This document shows positions 27,936 to 36,761 of a stretch of 47,233 bases of DNA, in pieces. A program made the translations under genes and the position numbers. The notes beneath the pieces are model-generated. The model worked only from the letters and a program-made list of their open reading frames with translations, searched no databases and was not told the origin of the DNA. The stretch covers positions 1-47,233 of the forward strand of contig SLJK01000050.1 in the NCBI GenBank assembly GCA_007135125.1, read 5' to 3'. Position 1 is the first letter of the stretch. Each line of letters opens with the position of its first letter. The DNA is from Syntrophomonadaceae bacterium. GTDB lineage: Bacteria > Bacillota > Dethiobacteria > DTU022 > UBA8154.

Positions 27936-28847
27936 GTGAGCGAAGAGAGGGTAAATATCGGCGGGCAAGCTGTAGTGGAGGGCGTGATGATGCGCAATAA
28001 GTCCGATGTGGCTATTGCGGTCCGGCGAAGCGAAGGTGATATAGCGCTTAAAAAGATAGATTTTGTATCTTTCAACGAACGCTATGCGTTTTTAAAATGG
28101 CCCCTGCTGCGTGGGATGGTAGCTTTTGTGGAAGCACTTGTGCTGGGTTTCCGTTCTCTTTCCATTTCTGCTGAGCAGGCCCTGGAAGAAGAGGAAGAAG
28201 AATTAAAAGGTTGGGAACTTCCGCTGACCATGGCTATCGCCCTGGCAGCGGGGATAGGGCTTTTTATTCTCCTTCCTACAGTACTTATGACATACCTTCG
28301 CCAGGGAGTTGATAATCCACTTCTTTTAAATTTGGGAGAAGGGATGCTAAGACTGCTAATTTTTTTAAGCTATATTTTTTTAATTTCGCGCTGGCAGGAG
28401 GTGGCGCGAGTTTTCCAGTACCACGGAGCTGAACATAAAGCTATTGCCTGTTATGAGGCCGGGCATCCGTTGACGGTGGATAATGCACGTCCTTTTAGCA
28501 CACTTCACCGGCGCTGCGGAACCAGTTTTCTGCTGATCGTGATGGTTACCAGTATTATTTTGTTCTCATTTTTTGGTTGGCCTGAACTATGGCAAAGGAT
28601 TCTTATCAGGCTTTCTCTTCTGCCTCTTGTAGCCGGGCTTTCCTATGAGAGTATACGTCTTGCCGGCCTGAAAGATAATCTATTTACCAGGATTATTTCC
28701 CAGCCCGGGCTTTGGCTGCAGCATTTAACAACCAAAAAGCCTGTAGATGAACAGGTAGAGGTAGCCATATGTGCTCTTAACGCGGTGATGCCTGATTCCC
28801 AAAACAAGGGTAGTATTATTATAGAAAAACAAGCAGAAGCCTTGTAA
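27936..28847 (+). CDS. yqhQ: DUF1385 membrane protein (YqhQ-like)
   Basis: A 303-residue protein of the DUF1385 family. The signature [14 protein letters not shown] opens it. Membrane segments are at about 80-112, 122-150 and 200-245. Conserved polar motifs [15 protein letters not shown] and [14 protein letters not shown] could bind metal through His, Glu and Cys, but the function is unknown. GTG start at 27936 with GAAAGGTG upstream. Its position between rpmE and prfA is conserved in Clostridia. Confidence 0.85.
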   Translation: MSEERVNIGGQAVVEGVMMRNKSDVAIAVRRSEGDIALKKIDFVSFNERYAFLKWPLLRGMVAFVEALVLGFRSLSISAEQALEEEEEELKGWELPLTMAIALAAGIGLFILLPTVLMTYLRQGVDNPLLLNLGEGMLRLLIFLSYIFLISRWQEVARVFQYHGAEHKAIACYEAGHPLTVDNARPFSTLHRRCGTSFLLIVMVTSIILFSFFGWPELWQRILIRLSLLPLVAGLSYESIRLAGLKDNLFTRIISQPGLWLQHLTTKKPVDEQVEVAICALNAVMPDSQNKGSIIIEKQAEAL

Positions 28848-28878
28848 ACAGCGTGTCTTGATGATGGAGGTTTTCATA

Positions 28879-29946
28879 ATGTGGGAAAAATTAAAAGCCC
28901 TGGAGGAACGTTATGCTCAGCTGGAAGAGCAGTTAAGTGATCCAGAAGTTATAAAAGACCAGCAGCGATGGCAAAAATATACGCGAGAACATGCGGAACT
29001 TTCGGATATCATAGAAGCATTCCGCCATTTGCAAAGGGTGGAAAAGGAGCTTTCTGAAGCCCAAGAGATGCTGAAAGAAAAGCAGGAAGAAGAGATGGCG
29101 CTTTTCTTAAAAGAAGAGCTGGCAAGCCTGGAAGAGGAGAAAGAAAAGCTGGAGGAACAGCTTAGATTGCTTTTACTCCCACGAGATCCCAATGATGAAA
29201 AAGATGTAATTGTGGAGCTTCGTGCAGGCACAGGTGGAGAAGAAGCCGGTCTTTTTGTTGGTGATCTGCTGCGGATGTATTCACGTTTTGCGGAGAAAAA
29301 AAATTGGAAAATGGAATTACTGAACTCCCATCCCACGGATATAGGTGGTTTTAAAGAAATAGTTTTTTCTGTAAGTGGTAAGGGTGCCTACAGCCAACTG
29401 AAGTTTGAAAGCGGTGTCCACCGGGTGCAAAGAATTCCCAGCACCGAATCCGGAGGACGTATTCATACTTCTGCAGCTACAGTGGCCGTTTTACCCGAAG
29501 CAGAAGAAGTGGACCTGGAGATAGACCCCCAGGATCTTCGGCTCGATACGTTCTGTTCCACCGGACCCGGGGGGCAAAGTGTCAATACAACTCAATCTGC
29601 GGTGCGTATAACGCATCTTCCCACCAATACCGTGGTAAGCTGTCAGGATGAAAAGTCGCAACACAAAAACCGTGACAAAGCCATGAGAGTTTTAAGAGCG
29701 CGGTTGTTGGACCAAATGTTAACAGAACAACAGCAGGAACAAGCCCAGGAAAGGCGAAGCCAGGTTGGAAGTGGGGACCGCAGCGAAAGGATACGTACCT
29801 ATAACTTTCCCCAGAATAGGGTAACGGATCACCGTATCGGGTTAACTTTGCATAAACTGGACCAAATTTTGGAGGGAGAACTCCAGGCCATTATTGATGC
29901 CCTGGTAGCTTATGAGAGAGCGGAGCAGCTTAAGGCGGCTCAGTAA
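28879..29946 (+). CDS. prfA: Peptide chain release factor 1
   Basis: A 355-residue RF1, which releases peptides at UAA and UAG. An N-terminal coiled domain (about 1-100) is followed by the stop-codon recognition loop P187-S188-T189 (RF1 has PxT; RF2 has SPF) and the catalytic GGQ at 231-233 in [15 protein letters not shown] 28879 has GGAGG 8 nt upstream; the in-frame ATGs at 28858 to 28864 precede that SD. Its GGQ glutamine is the substrate of PrmC, encoded next. Confidence 0.96.
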   Translation: MWEKLKALEERYAQLEEQLSDPEVIKDQQRWQKYTREHAELSDIIEAFRHLQRVEKELSEAQEMLKEKQEEEMALFLKEELASLEEEKEKLEEQLRLLLLPRDPNDEKDVIVELRAGTGGEEAGLFVGDLLRMYSRFAEKKNWKMELLNSHPTDIGGFKEIVFSVSGKGAYSQLKFESGVHRVQRIPSTESGGRIHTSAATVAVLPEAEEVDLEIDPQDLRLDTFCSTGPGGQSVNTTQSAVRITHLPTNTVVSCQDEKSQHKNRDKAMRVLRARLLDQMLTEQQQEQAQERRSQVGSGDRSERIRTYNFPQNRVTDHRIGLTLHKLDQILEGELQAIIDALVAYERAEQLKAAQ

Positions 29947-29997
29947 TTTCTTCAAAAGAAAGCATTATAAATATTCTGCAGGAAAGCACTGAAAAAC

Positions 29998-30888
29998 ATG
30001 ACACCAAAGCGCATAAAGCTTAGTATAAAAGAGGCCTTGTTAGAGGCCACTTCTTTTTTGAGACTCCGAGATGTGGATCATCCCCGTGGCGAGGCTGAAT
30101 TTATCCTGGCTTTTTCCCTTAAGCAGGATAGAATTTATCTTTACTCCAACAGTGAGAGAATGCTCTCCACGTCGCAGGTGGAAAACTTCAGAAATCTTGT
30201 CCAGCGCAGAGCTAAAGGTGAGCCTCTGGCCTATATAACAGGAAAAAAGGAATTTATGGGTCTCACTTTCCAGGTGAATGAAAATGTACTTATTCCGAGA
30301 CCGGAAACTGAACACCTGGTGGAGGCAGTACTTGAATGGCTGGACTTTTACTACCCGAAAAGTGCTACAGAAGGGGAAATCAGGATCCTGGACTTGGGAA
30401 CCGGGTGTGGCAATATTGCACTTTCTTTGGCTTATTACCGGAAGGATGTTTATATTATAGGAGTAGATATTGAGAGTGAAGCAATTCGGTTGGCCTGGAA
30501 GAATGCTTCTTCCCTGGAGATTGAGAAACGAGCAAAATTTATGCATGGTGACTATGCGGATGCACTTCCCACGGGCAGCAACTTTCAGGTGATTGTCTCC
30601 AATCCCCCCTATATTCAACGGGGTGAACTGCCTTTTTTGCCTCCGGAGATTAGGCACGAACCATTACGGGCTCTTGACGGAGGGCCGGATGGTTTAAGGG
30701 ATTATAAGACAATCATGCAGCTGGCCCATTCGCGCCTGTTAAAACCAGGACTTCTGGCCCTGGAGGTCGGAGAAGGACAGGGAAGAGCAATTTTAGAGCT
30801 GGGAGACAGATGGGGTTTTATAAGCGTGGGGATAAAAAAAGATTATGCAGAACACCAGCGTGTTTTTCTCTTTAGCAGTCCCACTTAA
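29998..30888 (+). CDS. prmC: Release factor glutamine methyltransferase
   Basis: A 296-residue SAM-dependent N5-glutamine methyltransferase (HemK). The helical N-terminal domain recognises the release factor. The Rossmann domain has [11 protein letters not shown] (132-142), an acidic GVDIES, and the substrate-binding NPPY (202-205). ATG 29998, 51 bp after prfA, whose product it methylates. Its stop codon overlaps the nikR stop tail-to-tail. Confidence 0.95.
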   Translation: MTPKRIKLSIKEALLEATSFLRLRDVDHPRGEAEFILAFSLKQDRIYLYSNSERMLSTSQVENFRNLVQRRAKGEPLAYITGKKEFMGLTFQVNENVLIPRPETEHLVEAVLEWLDFYYPKSATEGEIRILDLGTGCGNIALSLAYYRKDVYIIGVDIESEAIRLAWKNASSLEIEKRAKFMHGDYADALPTGSNFQVIVSNPPYIQRGELPFLPPEIRHEPLRALDGGPDGLRDYKTIMQLAHSRLLKPGLLALEVGEGQGRAILELGDRWGFISVGIKKDYAEHQRVFLFSSPT

Positions 30889-31298
30889 ATGTTTTTTCCG
30901 GTAGAGGTAATGGTAAGCCTGCCGTGCTTCACTCCTTTGACACTGATCAGGCGTTCGGCAATGCTGCGGACTTCTCCGGCGATTCCTTTTACCGCCAACA
31001 CTTCCAGGCAGTTATGGTGATCCAGGTGGAAGTGCATGGTGGAAAGGATCAGATGGTGATAGCCGTGTTGAAGCTCAATGAGTTGTTCGTTTAAACCCTT
31101 TACATGATGATCGTAGACGAGGGTTACTGTGCCAGCTACTTCTTCTTCTTTTTCCCATTCCAGTTCAACCAGCTGGTTTCGTATCAGATCGCGGATTGCT
31201 TCAGAGCGATTATTATACCCCTTAACCAAAATTAGCCTGTCAAATCTTTCCAGTAGATCTTCGTTGATGGAAACCCCGAAACGGATCAAGTCCGACAT
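30885..31298 (-). CDS. nikR: Nickel-responsive regulator NikR
   Basis: A 137-residue ribbon-helix-helix repressor with C-terminal ACT-like nickel-binding domain. [18 protein letters not shown] forms the DNA-binding strand and helix. The high-affinity Ni site residues H78, H89, H91 and C97 (HFHLDHHNC) match H76, H87, H89 and C95 of the E. coli protein. An ATG ten codons upstream exists, but ATG 31298 has GAGGAGG at ideal spacing. Its 3' end overlaps prmC. It lies next to the nickel-cofactor genes larE/larB/larC, a probable regulon. Confidence 0.93.
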   Translation of the reverse strand: MSDLIRFGVSINEDLLERFDRLILVKGYNNRSEAIRDLIRNQLVELEWEKEEEVAGTVTLVYDHHVKGLNEQLIELQHGYHHLILSTMHFHLDHHNCLEVLAVKGIAGEVRSIAERLISVKGVKHGRLTITSTGKNI

Positions 31299-31330
31299 AT
31301 TTTGCCTCCTCATTTTTATATTTCTCATTA

Positions 31331-31361
31331 TAGCATATTAGTTCTTAAAGCAATCATACTA
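31331..31361 (-). promoter_or_regulatory. nikR promoter with imperfect NikR-operator-like dyad
   Basis: On the minus strand a TATAAT (31332-31327) lies about 30 bp before nikR, with TTGCTT (31353-31348) 15 bp upstream. An imperfect dyad TAGCATATTAG ... CAATCATACTA (31331-31341 and 31351-31361, 7 of 11 pairs matching) overlaps both elements. Its right half contains TCATAC, the half-site of the E. coli NikR operator. Suggests nickel autoregulation; weak evidence. Confidence 0.3.
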
Positions 31362-31423
31362 TTTTTTGGTGACTTTTTTTGTGGCAGCAGCAGCAGGGAT
31401 TGCTTTCTTGCAGTGCAAAGGTA

Positions 31424-31432
31424 TGTTATAAT
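31424..31432 (+). promoter_or_regulatory. Extended -10 promoter of the fur-family gene
   Basis: TGTTATAAT (31424-31432) is a consensus extended -10; the -35 position reads TTTCTT with a 17-bp spacer. About 80 bp before the gene. Confidence 0.45.
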
Positions 31433-31510
31433 ATTGAAAAAGTATTTTTAACCTGTATGTGATTTGTTTCACTATCAGTTGAACCCTTTTTTGATGGGTG
31501 GTGACCGGCA

Positions 31511-31957
31511 ATGGAGAAAAAAATACGCGAGTTGGAAAACCAGTTCAAAGAATACCGCATGACACCACAGCGAAGAATTGTTTTGGAGATATTACTGGAA
31601 AATATAGATAGACATCTTAGCGCGGAAGAAGTTTTTCAGATAAGCAGGGGGAAGGGTCTAGAAATTGGCATGGCTACCATTTATAGGACACTGGAACTGT
31701 TAGAAGATCTGGGCATATCACAAAAGTTAAATTTTGGAGACGGACGTGGCAGATACGAATTGGTTCAAAATAATTTAAGCGAACATCACCACCATCACCT
31801 GTTATGTCTTAATTGTGAACGTATTATTGAGGTTGAGGAAGATCTGCTGCACCAACTAGAAGAAGTGGTTAGAGAAAAACATAATTTTGAAGTCGTAAAT
31901 CACAACCTGCAATTTTTTGGATACTGCAGCTCTTGTCAGCAGAAGAGCCAGGAGTAA
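31511..31957 (+). CDS. Fur-family metalloregulator
   Basis: A 148-residue Fur/PerR/Zur-type repressor. The winged helix includes MTPQRRIVLEILLE and MATIYRTLELLEDLGI. The sensory site region is His-rich (H92-H96). Two CxxC pairs (C99/C102 and C139/C142) form the structural zinc site. The metal sensed cannot be settled from sequence. ATG 31511 after GGGTGGTG. It is upstream of larE on the same strand. Confidence 0.88.
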   Translation: MEKKIRELENQFKEYRMTPQRRIVLEILLENIDRHLSAEEVFQISRGKGLEIGMATIYRTLELLEDLGISQKLNFGDGRGRYELVQNNLSEHHHHHLLCLNCERIIEVEEDLLHQLEEVVREKHNFEVVNHNLQFFGYCSSCQQKSQE

Positions 31958-32055
31958 CAAGAAGGAAAAGCGTATGCAAGTGATGGGGTTTTGGCAGTAG
32001 ATAATTATTCGTATGTTTCGGAAAATTAGGATAAATGTCTGAAAGGAGATGCGTG

Positions 32056-32844
32056 ATGGATTCTCTACATGAAAAGGAAAGGCACCTGGAGAGAAAACTG
32101 GAAGAAATGGAGGATGTGTTGGTTGCTTTTTCAGGTGGTGTAGATAGCACCTATCTTCTTTTCAAAACGAAGGAAAGGGCTAAGGGCAGAGTTGTTGCTG
32201 TTACTGCTATATCACCACTGCATCCCTTACAAGAAATAGAAGCAGCGAAAACCAGGGCAAAGGAAGTGGGCGTTGAACATATTCTCCTGGAGAGCAAAGA
32301 ATTGGAAAGCGTAGAGTTTAGGGCCAACCCTCCCCACAGGTGTTATCTTTGTCGCAGGATTGTTTACGGTGATTTTAAAGAACTGGGGGATAAAAAAGGG
32401 TTGCAGCATGTGCTGGTTGGCAATAATCGTGATGATGAGGAAAAGGCGCGACCGGGGATGAGGGCTGCCGTGGAGTATGATATACATTCCCCTCTTCAAG
32501 AAGCTGGATTAAGGAAGAACGACATCCGCCAGCTTTCAATGCAAGCAGGATTGTCAACACATGATAAACCTGCTTTGCCCTGCCTGGTTACACGTTTTCG
32601 TTATGGCGAGCAGCTTACCCTACCCAAGTTGGAGCAGGTAGAACGCTCTGAAGAGTACCTGCATTTATTGGGGTTCAAAAAACTGCGGGTGCGCTACCAT
32701 GGTGAAATTGCCAGGATTGAGCTGGAAAGTTCTATGATGGAAAAAGCGATAGAGATGAGAAAAGAAATTGGAACAGTGCTTCAAAAACTGGGTTTTACCT
32801 ATGTTACTCTTGATCTTACCTCTGACCTGACAGGGAAAGAATAA
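32056..32844 (+). CDS. larE: ATP-dependent sulfur transferase LarE (nickel-pincer cofactor)
   Basis: A 262-residue PP-loop ATPase (SGGVDS, 26-31) that adenylates and sulfurises the pyridinium dicarboxylate precursor of the nickel-pincer nucleotide. C176 in KPALPCLVTRF corresponds to the sacrificial cysteine of Lactiplantibacillus LarE. Two further cysteines, C96 and C99 (HRCYLCRR), are present. ATG 32056 has AAGGAG 7 nt upstream; an earlier ATG at 32035 precedes the SD. It ends 10 bp from convergent larC. Confidence 0.9.
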   Translation: MDSLHEKERHLERKLEEMEDVLVAFSGGVDSTYLLFKTKERAKGRVVAVTAISPLHPLQEIEAAKTRAKEVGVEHILLESKELESVEFRANPPHRCYLCRRIVYGDFKELGDKKGLQHVLVGNNRDDEEKARPGMRAAVEYDIHSPLQEAGLRKNDIRQLSMQAGLSTHDKPALPCLVTRFRYGEQLTLPKLEQVERSEEYLHLLGFKKLRVRYHGEIARIELESSMMEKAIEMRKEIGTVLQKLGFTYVTLDLTSDLTGKE

Positions 32845-32854
32845 CAGGGACTTC

Positions 32855-34075
32855 CTAAGATATCGAGCTTAACATCCTCCAAATGGAGCTGTAAACTCTT
32901 TTCAAGGGGATTCCCTCTTTTTTGGCGATTTGCAGGCAGTCGATATATTCAGGAGCAATATTGTGGTAAGGAGGCGCAGAACCTGCTATTTTTACTCTTA
33001 CTTTCCCCCAGGGGGTTTTAAGAACCTTTACCCTTCTGGGCAGCATTATTTTTTCGGCGCTGTAACGGCGGTAGCCCAGGGTTGTTGTTTCTTGCAGAAG
33101 GATAGCCCCCATTTCCCAGGCTTTGTGAGGGGAAGAAAGAATGGTCACTTTCACGGCGGGCCTGTTTTTTTTCATCTGTACTGGAGTAAAAAAAACATCC
33201 AGGGCTCCAGCTTCAAAAAGGCGCTCCATAAGGTAGTCATATATTTCCGGGTTAAGATCGTCGATGTTAGCCTCCAAGATTTCTACCTGTTCTGTCAATA
33301 AAGTGTTTTTAGCGGGCTGCATATTTTCCCGGGCCTGCTTTTCGAGAGTGTTGGTGGTAGTTTCACCAATAAAGGCCCTGAGCAGGTTGGGATATGAAAA
33401 ATTTTTTAGGCCGGCGCCATAGCCGGTTTTTTTTATGATAAGGGGGGGCAGCGGAGAAAAAGAGGAACAAAAAACACCCAGTATTGCTGCACCGGTGGGG
33501 GTGACGGTTTCTCCTTTAAAGGGGAGCCCGTGACACGGTATGCGGTGTTGACGTAGAATTTCCATTGTAGCAGGAGCCGGGAGGGGAATGGTACCATGAT
33601 CTGTCTTTATATATCCTTTTCCCAGAGGGAGTTCCGACCCCCATATTTCATCTATGTTTAGCATATTCAGGGCAATGGCGCTTCCCATAATGTCTACAAT
33701 GGAATCCACTGCGCCTATTTCATGGAAATGAACCTCTGCTTTGTTAACCCCGTGTATTTTTGCTTCTGCCTGTGCCAGGGTTTCAAAAATGAGCATTCCT
33801 GTATTTTTTATGGATGAGGAAAGAGAAGAAGAGCTTATTAGTTCTTTGACCTGTGCAAAATTGCGGAATGGTTGTTTTTCAAAAACCTCAACTTTGACCT
33901 GCAAGGCTCGCATTCCTTTTTTGCTGACCCGGCTTGTTTTAAAAGTGTATCCGCTGAGGGGAAGCAGTGACAGCTGTTCTTGGAAATCTTCCCGGGGAAT
34001 TCCGCAATCCAGTAAAGCCCCCAGAATCATGTCTCCGGCAGCTCCTGCAGAGCAATCCAGGTATAGTACCCGCAT
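32855..34075 (-). CDS. larC: Nickel insertion protein LarC (single unsplit frame)
   Basis: A 406-residue CTP-dependent nickel insertase, the last step of nickel-pincer cofactor synthesis. It opens RVLYLDCSAGAAGDMILGAL, has HFHEIGAVDSIVDI (a His-rich metal region) and GVTPTGAA-like ETVTPTGAAIL, and ends in the LarC2 domain (EILEANIDDLNPEIYDYLME). In Lactiplantibacillus plantarum larC is split and read through a ribosomal frameshift; here LarC1 and LarC2 are one open frame. ATG 34075, 21 bp after larB. Confidence 0.92.
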   Translation of the reverse strand: MRVLYLDCSAGAAGDMILGALLDCGIPREDFQEQLSLLPLSGYTFKTSRVSKKGMRALQVKVEVFEKQPFRNFAQVKELISSSSLSSSIKNTGMLIFETLAQAEAKIHGVNKAEVHFHEIGAVDSIVDIMGSAIALNMLNIDEIWGSELPLGKGYIKTDHGTIPLPAPATMEILRQHRIPCHGLPFKGETVTPTGAAILGVFCSSFSPLPPLIIKKTGYGAGLKNFSYPNLLRAFIGETTTNTLEKQARENMQPAKNTLLTEQVEILEANIDDLNPEIYDYLMERLFEAGALDVFFTPVQMKKNRPAVKVTILSSPHKAWEMGAILLQETTTLGYRRYSAEKIMLPRRVKVLKTPWGKVRVKIAGSAPPYHNIAPEYIDCLQIAKKEGIPLKRVYSSIWRMLSSIS

Positions 34076-34096
34076 GTTCTTTAGTTCCTTTCCTTT

Positions 34097-34855
34097 TCAA
34101 TTAGTATGCTTGTCCCGGTTGATTAAAGAGGCCGAGTAACCTGCGCCGAAACCGTTATCTATATTGACTACGGATACCCCCGGTGCGCAGCTGTTCAGCA
34201 TGGTCAACAGGGAGGAAAGGCCTCCAAAGCTGGCTCCATAACCAACACTGGTTGGCACAGCTATTACAGGACAATCTACCAGGCCACCTACTACACTTGG
34301 CAGGGCACCATCCATGCCGGCTGTAACAATAATAACCCGGGCCTGGTGTAACCTGGTGTTATTGTCCAGCAGGCGGTGAAGACCGGCTACCCCGACATCA
34401 TAAAGTTTTTCTACTTTATTGCCCATTAATTCCGCGGTTATAAAGGCTTCTTCTGCTACGGCTTGATCAGAGGTCCCTGCTGAGATAACCAGAATACGAC
34501 CTTTCCCATACACATTATCATCGCGCTTTATAGAAATTGTTCGGGACAATTGATGGTAAATTGCTTCAGGGAAGAGTGATTGGATATCGGCAAATACTTC
34601 CGGCTCGGCCCTGGTGGCCAGGATATTGCCGGGAAAAGTTTTTAGGCACGCGATGATCTCCCGCACCTGTTGCGAGGTTTTTCCCTGGCAGAATACAACT
34701 TCCGGGAAGCCCTGTCGCAAGGGACGGTGATGATCTATTTTGGCAAATCCCAGATCTTCATAGGGAAAACACCGCAGTCGTTCCAGCGCTTCTTCAAGGG
34801 TCATCTTGCTTTGCTGCAATTCTTCCAGAATATGGCGAAGCGAATGGTGGTTCAA
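34097..34855 (-). CDS. larB: Pyridinium-3,5-biscarboxylic acid mononucleotide synthase LarB
   Basis: A protein of about 252 residues with a PurE-like C-terminal domain. It carboxylates and hydrolyses nicotinic acid adenine dinucleotide, the first step of nickel-pincer cofactor synthesis. Seen are DHHRPLRQGFPEVVFCQGKT, ISAGTSDQAVAEEA and VVIVTAGMDGALPSVVGGL (in parts). TTG at 34855 has GGGAGG 8 nt upstream; the longer TTG start at 34873 has no SD. First gene of larB-larC. Confidence 0.92.
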   Translation of the reverse strand: MNHHSLRHILEELQQSKMTLEEALERLRCFPYEDLGFAKIDHHRPLRQGFPEVVFCQGKTSQQVREIIACLKTFPGNILATRAEPEVFADIQSLFPEAIYHQLSRTISIKRDDNVYGKGRILVISAGTSDQAVAEEAFITAELMGNKVEKLYDVGVAGLHRLLDNNTRLHQARVIIVTAGMDGALPSVVGGLVDCPVIAVPTSVGYGASFGGLSSLLTMLNSCAPGVSVVNIDNGFGAGYSASLINRDKHTN

Positions 34856-35024
34856 GGAGAAAACCTCCCGCAAAAGAGATGGTCAGCAAAAACTCTTCTT
34901 ATTATACCATTTACAGGGGTAATGATAAAGATATCAGTTTCTGAAAGGTATAATGGAAGGGGATGAGTTGTCATGGTGCATAGTCTAAGAAAGTGAGTAT
35001 ACAGGAGCTTTGCCAAAAGCGTTG

Positions 35025-35033
35025 TGTTATAAT
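35025..35033 (+). promoter_or_regulatory. Extended -10 promoter before the Sua5 gene
   Basis: TGTTATAAT (35025-35033), identical to the element before the fur-family gene, 64 bp before GTG 35097. No convincing -35. Confidence 0.45.
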
Positions 35034-35096
35034 ATTATATGCAGGTGTTGTTTGTGCTAAACCCAACCTGATAAACGGGTGGAGGTGTATCTTGTA

Positions 35097-36170
35097 GTGA
35101 ATTGGACCAGGGGGAAAAACACCTTACTGCTTGCTGCCCAGGAACACGATAATTGGGATAATGCCCTTTCCCTGGCAGCTTCTATTTTAAAAAGAGGCGG
35201 CCTGGTAGCTTTTCCTACAGAAACCGTTTATGGGTTGGGAGCTGATGCTTTGAATGAAACAGCGGTGCGGAAGATTTATGAGGTAAAAGGGCGTCCTCCA
35301 GATAACCCACTCATCGTGCACGTGGCCGCAGCAGAAATGATTGAACAACTGGCATTAACTATCCCGGAAGAAGTATACATACTCGGGGAAAAGTTTTGGC
35401 CAGGACCTTTGACCGTGGTGCTTCCCAAAAAAGCCCGGGTTCCTGATATTACTACCGGCGGGATATCCTCTGTTGCAGTGCGCTTTCCTGCTCATCCCCT
35501 TGCACAACGTTTGCTAAGCATTACCGGAATACCTCTGGCCGCTCCCAGTGCCAATATTTCAGGACGTCCCAGCCCTACTACTGCTGAACATGTTATGCAT
35601 GATTTGGCCGGCCGTATCGAGGCAGTACTTGACGGGGGAGATTGCGCTGTGGGTGTTGAATCAACAGTGCTCAGCCTACTCTCCGAGCCGCCGACAATTC
35701 TGCGTCCTGGAGGAATAACTCTGGAAATGCTGCAGGAGGCTTTGGGCAAGGAAATACTTGATTTAACTGTGGATAGCGCAGGAGAAACCTTTAAAAGCGT
35801 CCCGCTTTCTCCCGGTATGAAATACCGACATTACGCTACTAATGCACCTTTATACTTGGTCGAAGGGGAGGAAGAGGCAAGATGGAGGCAGATGACGGTT
35901 TTAGCAGAACATTTTAGCAAACTGGGTAGTCGAGTAGGACTGCTTATTTTCAAGGAAAGCGTGAATTCTTTGGAGGCTCCTTTTGTTGAAATACTGGGCT
36001 CCAGGCGGGAGCATTCAGAGGTGGCCAGGAGGCTTTTTGATGCTCTGCGAAAGCTGGATGCCATGGAGGTTGACGTAATTATTGCTGAAGGCTTGGAAGA
36101 TATTGATATGGGAAAAGCTGTTATGAATCGTCTTCGCAAGGCTTCCACATATATTTTAAAAGCGGAATAA
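35097..36170 (+). CDS. L-threonylcarbamoyladenylate synthase (Sua5/YwlC type)
   Basis: A 357-residue TsaC/Sua5 enzyme that makes threonylcarbamoyl-AMP for the universal t6A37 tRNA modification. The YrdC domain has FPTETVYGLGADA, KGRPPDNPLIVH and APSANISGRPSPT. A C-terminal Sua5 domain begins after the linker SPGMKYRHYAT. GTG 35097 follows GGAGGTG (35081-35087); an in-frame GTG at 35079 would overlap that SD. Confidence 0.94.
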   Translation: MNWTRGKNTLLLAAQEHDNWDNALSLAASILKRGGLVAFPTETVYGLGADALNETAVRKIYEVKGRPPDNPLIVHVAAAEMIEQLALTIPEEVYILGEKFWPGPLTVVLPKKARVPDITTGGISSVAVRFPAHPLAQRLLSITGIPLAAPSANISGRPSPTTAEHVMHDLAGRIEAVLDGGDCAVGVESTVLSLLSEPPTILRPGGITLEMLQEALGKEILDLTVDSAGETFKSVPLSPGMKYRHYATNAPLYLVEGEEEARWRQMTVLAEHFSKLGSRVGLLIFKESVNSLEAPFVEILGSRREHSEVARRLFDALRKLDAMEVDVIIAEGLEDIDMGKAVMNRLRKASTYILKAE

Positions 36171-36266
36171 GGCAATTATTATATCTTATTGCAGATTAAT
36201 AAAATAAGAAGGAAAAAACAGGGTATAAAGAGAAGAATAAAGTATTAAAGAAAAGGGGTTGAAGGC

Positions 36267-36707
36267 TTGAAAGTTGTTTTGGCAGCAGACCATGCCGGAT
36301 TATCTTTAAAAGAAGCCTTAATAAAACATCTTTCAGAGAAGAAGGTAGCCTATGAAGATTTTGGCACTTATACTGAAAAAGCGGTAGACTACCCTGATCT
36401 GGCCCATAAAGCAGCTCTTGCTGTAAAAAGAGGAGAGTTCCAAAAAGGTATTCTCATTTGCGGTACAGGAATAGGAATGGCAATAGCCGCAAATAAAGTG
36501 AGCGGTATCAGGGCCGCTCAGTGCGGCGATTGTTTTTCTGCTTATGCTGCCAGGGCTCATAATGATGCCCATATTCTGACCTTGGGGGGCAGGGTTATTG
36601 GTGAGGGGCTGGCCCTGGCTATTGTGGATTATTTTTTGGATACCCCTTTTGAAGGCGGAAGACATGTGGCCAGATTGGAGAAGATATCTTTACTGGAAGA
36701 AAAATAA
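36267..36707 (+). CDS. rpiB: Ribose-5-phosphate isomerase B
   Basis: A 146-residue RpiB/LacAB-family isomerase that interconverts ribose-5-P and ribulose-5-P. Catalytic C65 in ICGTGIGM and the phosphate/ring-opening H98-N99-D100 (RAHNDAH) are present; D8-H9 (AADHAG) opens the active site. TTG start at 36267 after AAAGGGG. It lies upstream of glyA, the common Firmicute arrangement. Confidence 0.95.
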   Translation: MKVVLAADHAGLSLKEALIKHLSEKKVAYEDFGTYTEKAVDYPDLAHKAALAVKRGEFQKGILICGTGIGMAIAANKVSGIRAAQCGDCFSAYAARAHNDAHILTLGGRVIGEGLALAIVDYFLDTPFEGGRHVARLEKISLLEEK

Positions 36708-36761
36708 TTTACTCAGAAAGGGGGAAGGGCCTGGTCAGGATTTTTATGGCCAGGCACACAA

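Noticed and set aside
31427-31441. PerR/Fur box over the fur-family promoter (TTATAATATTGAAAA)
   Set aside because: Only the left half matches the PerR consensus, and it is mostly the -10 element itself.
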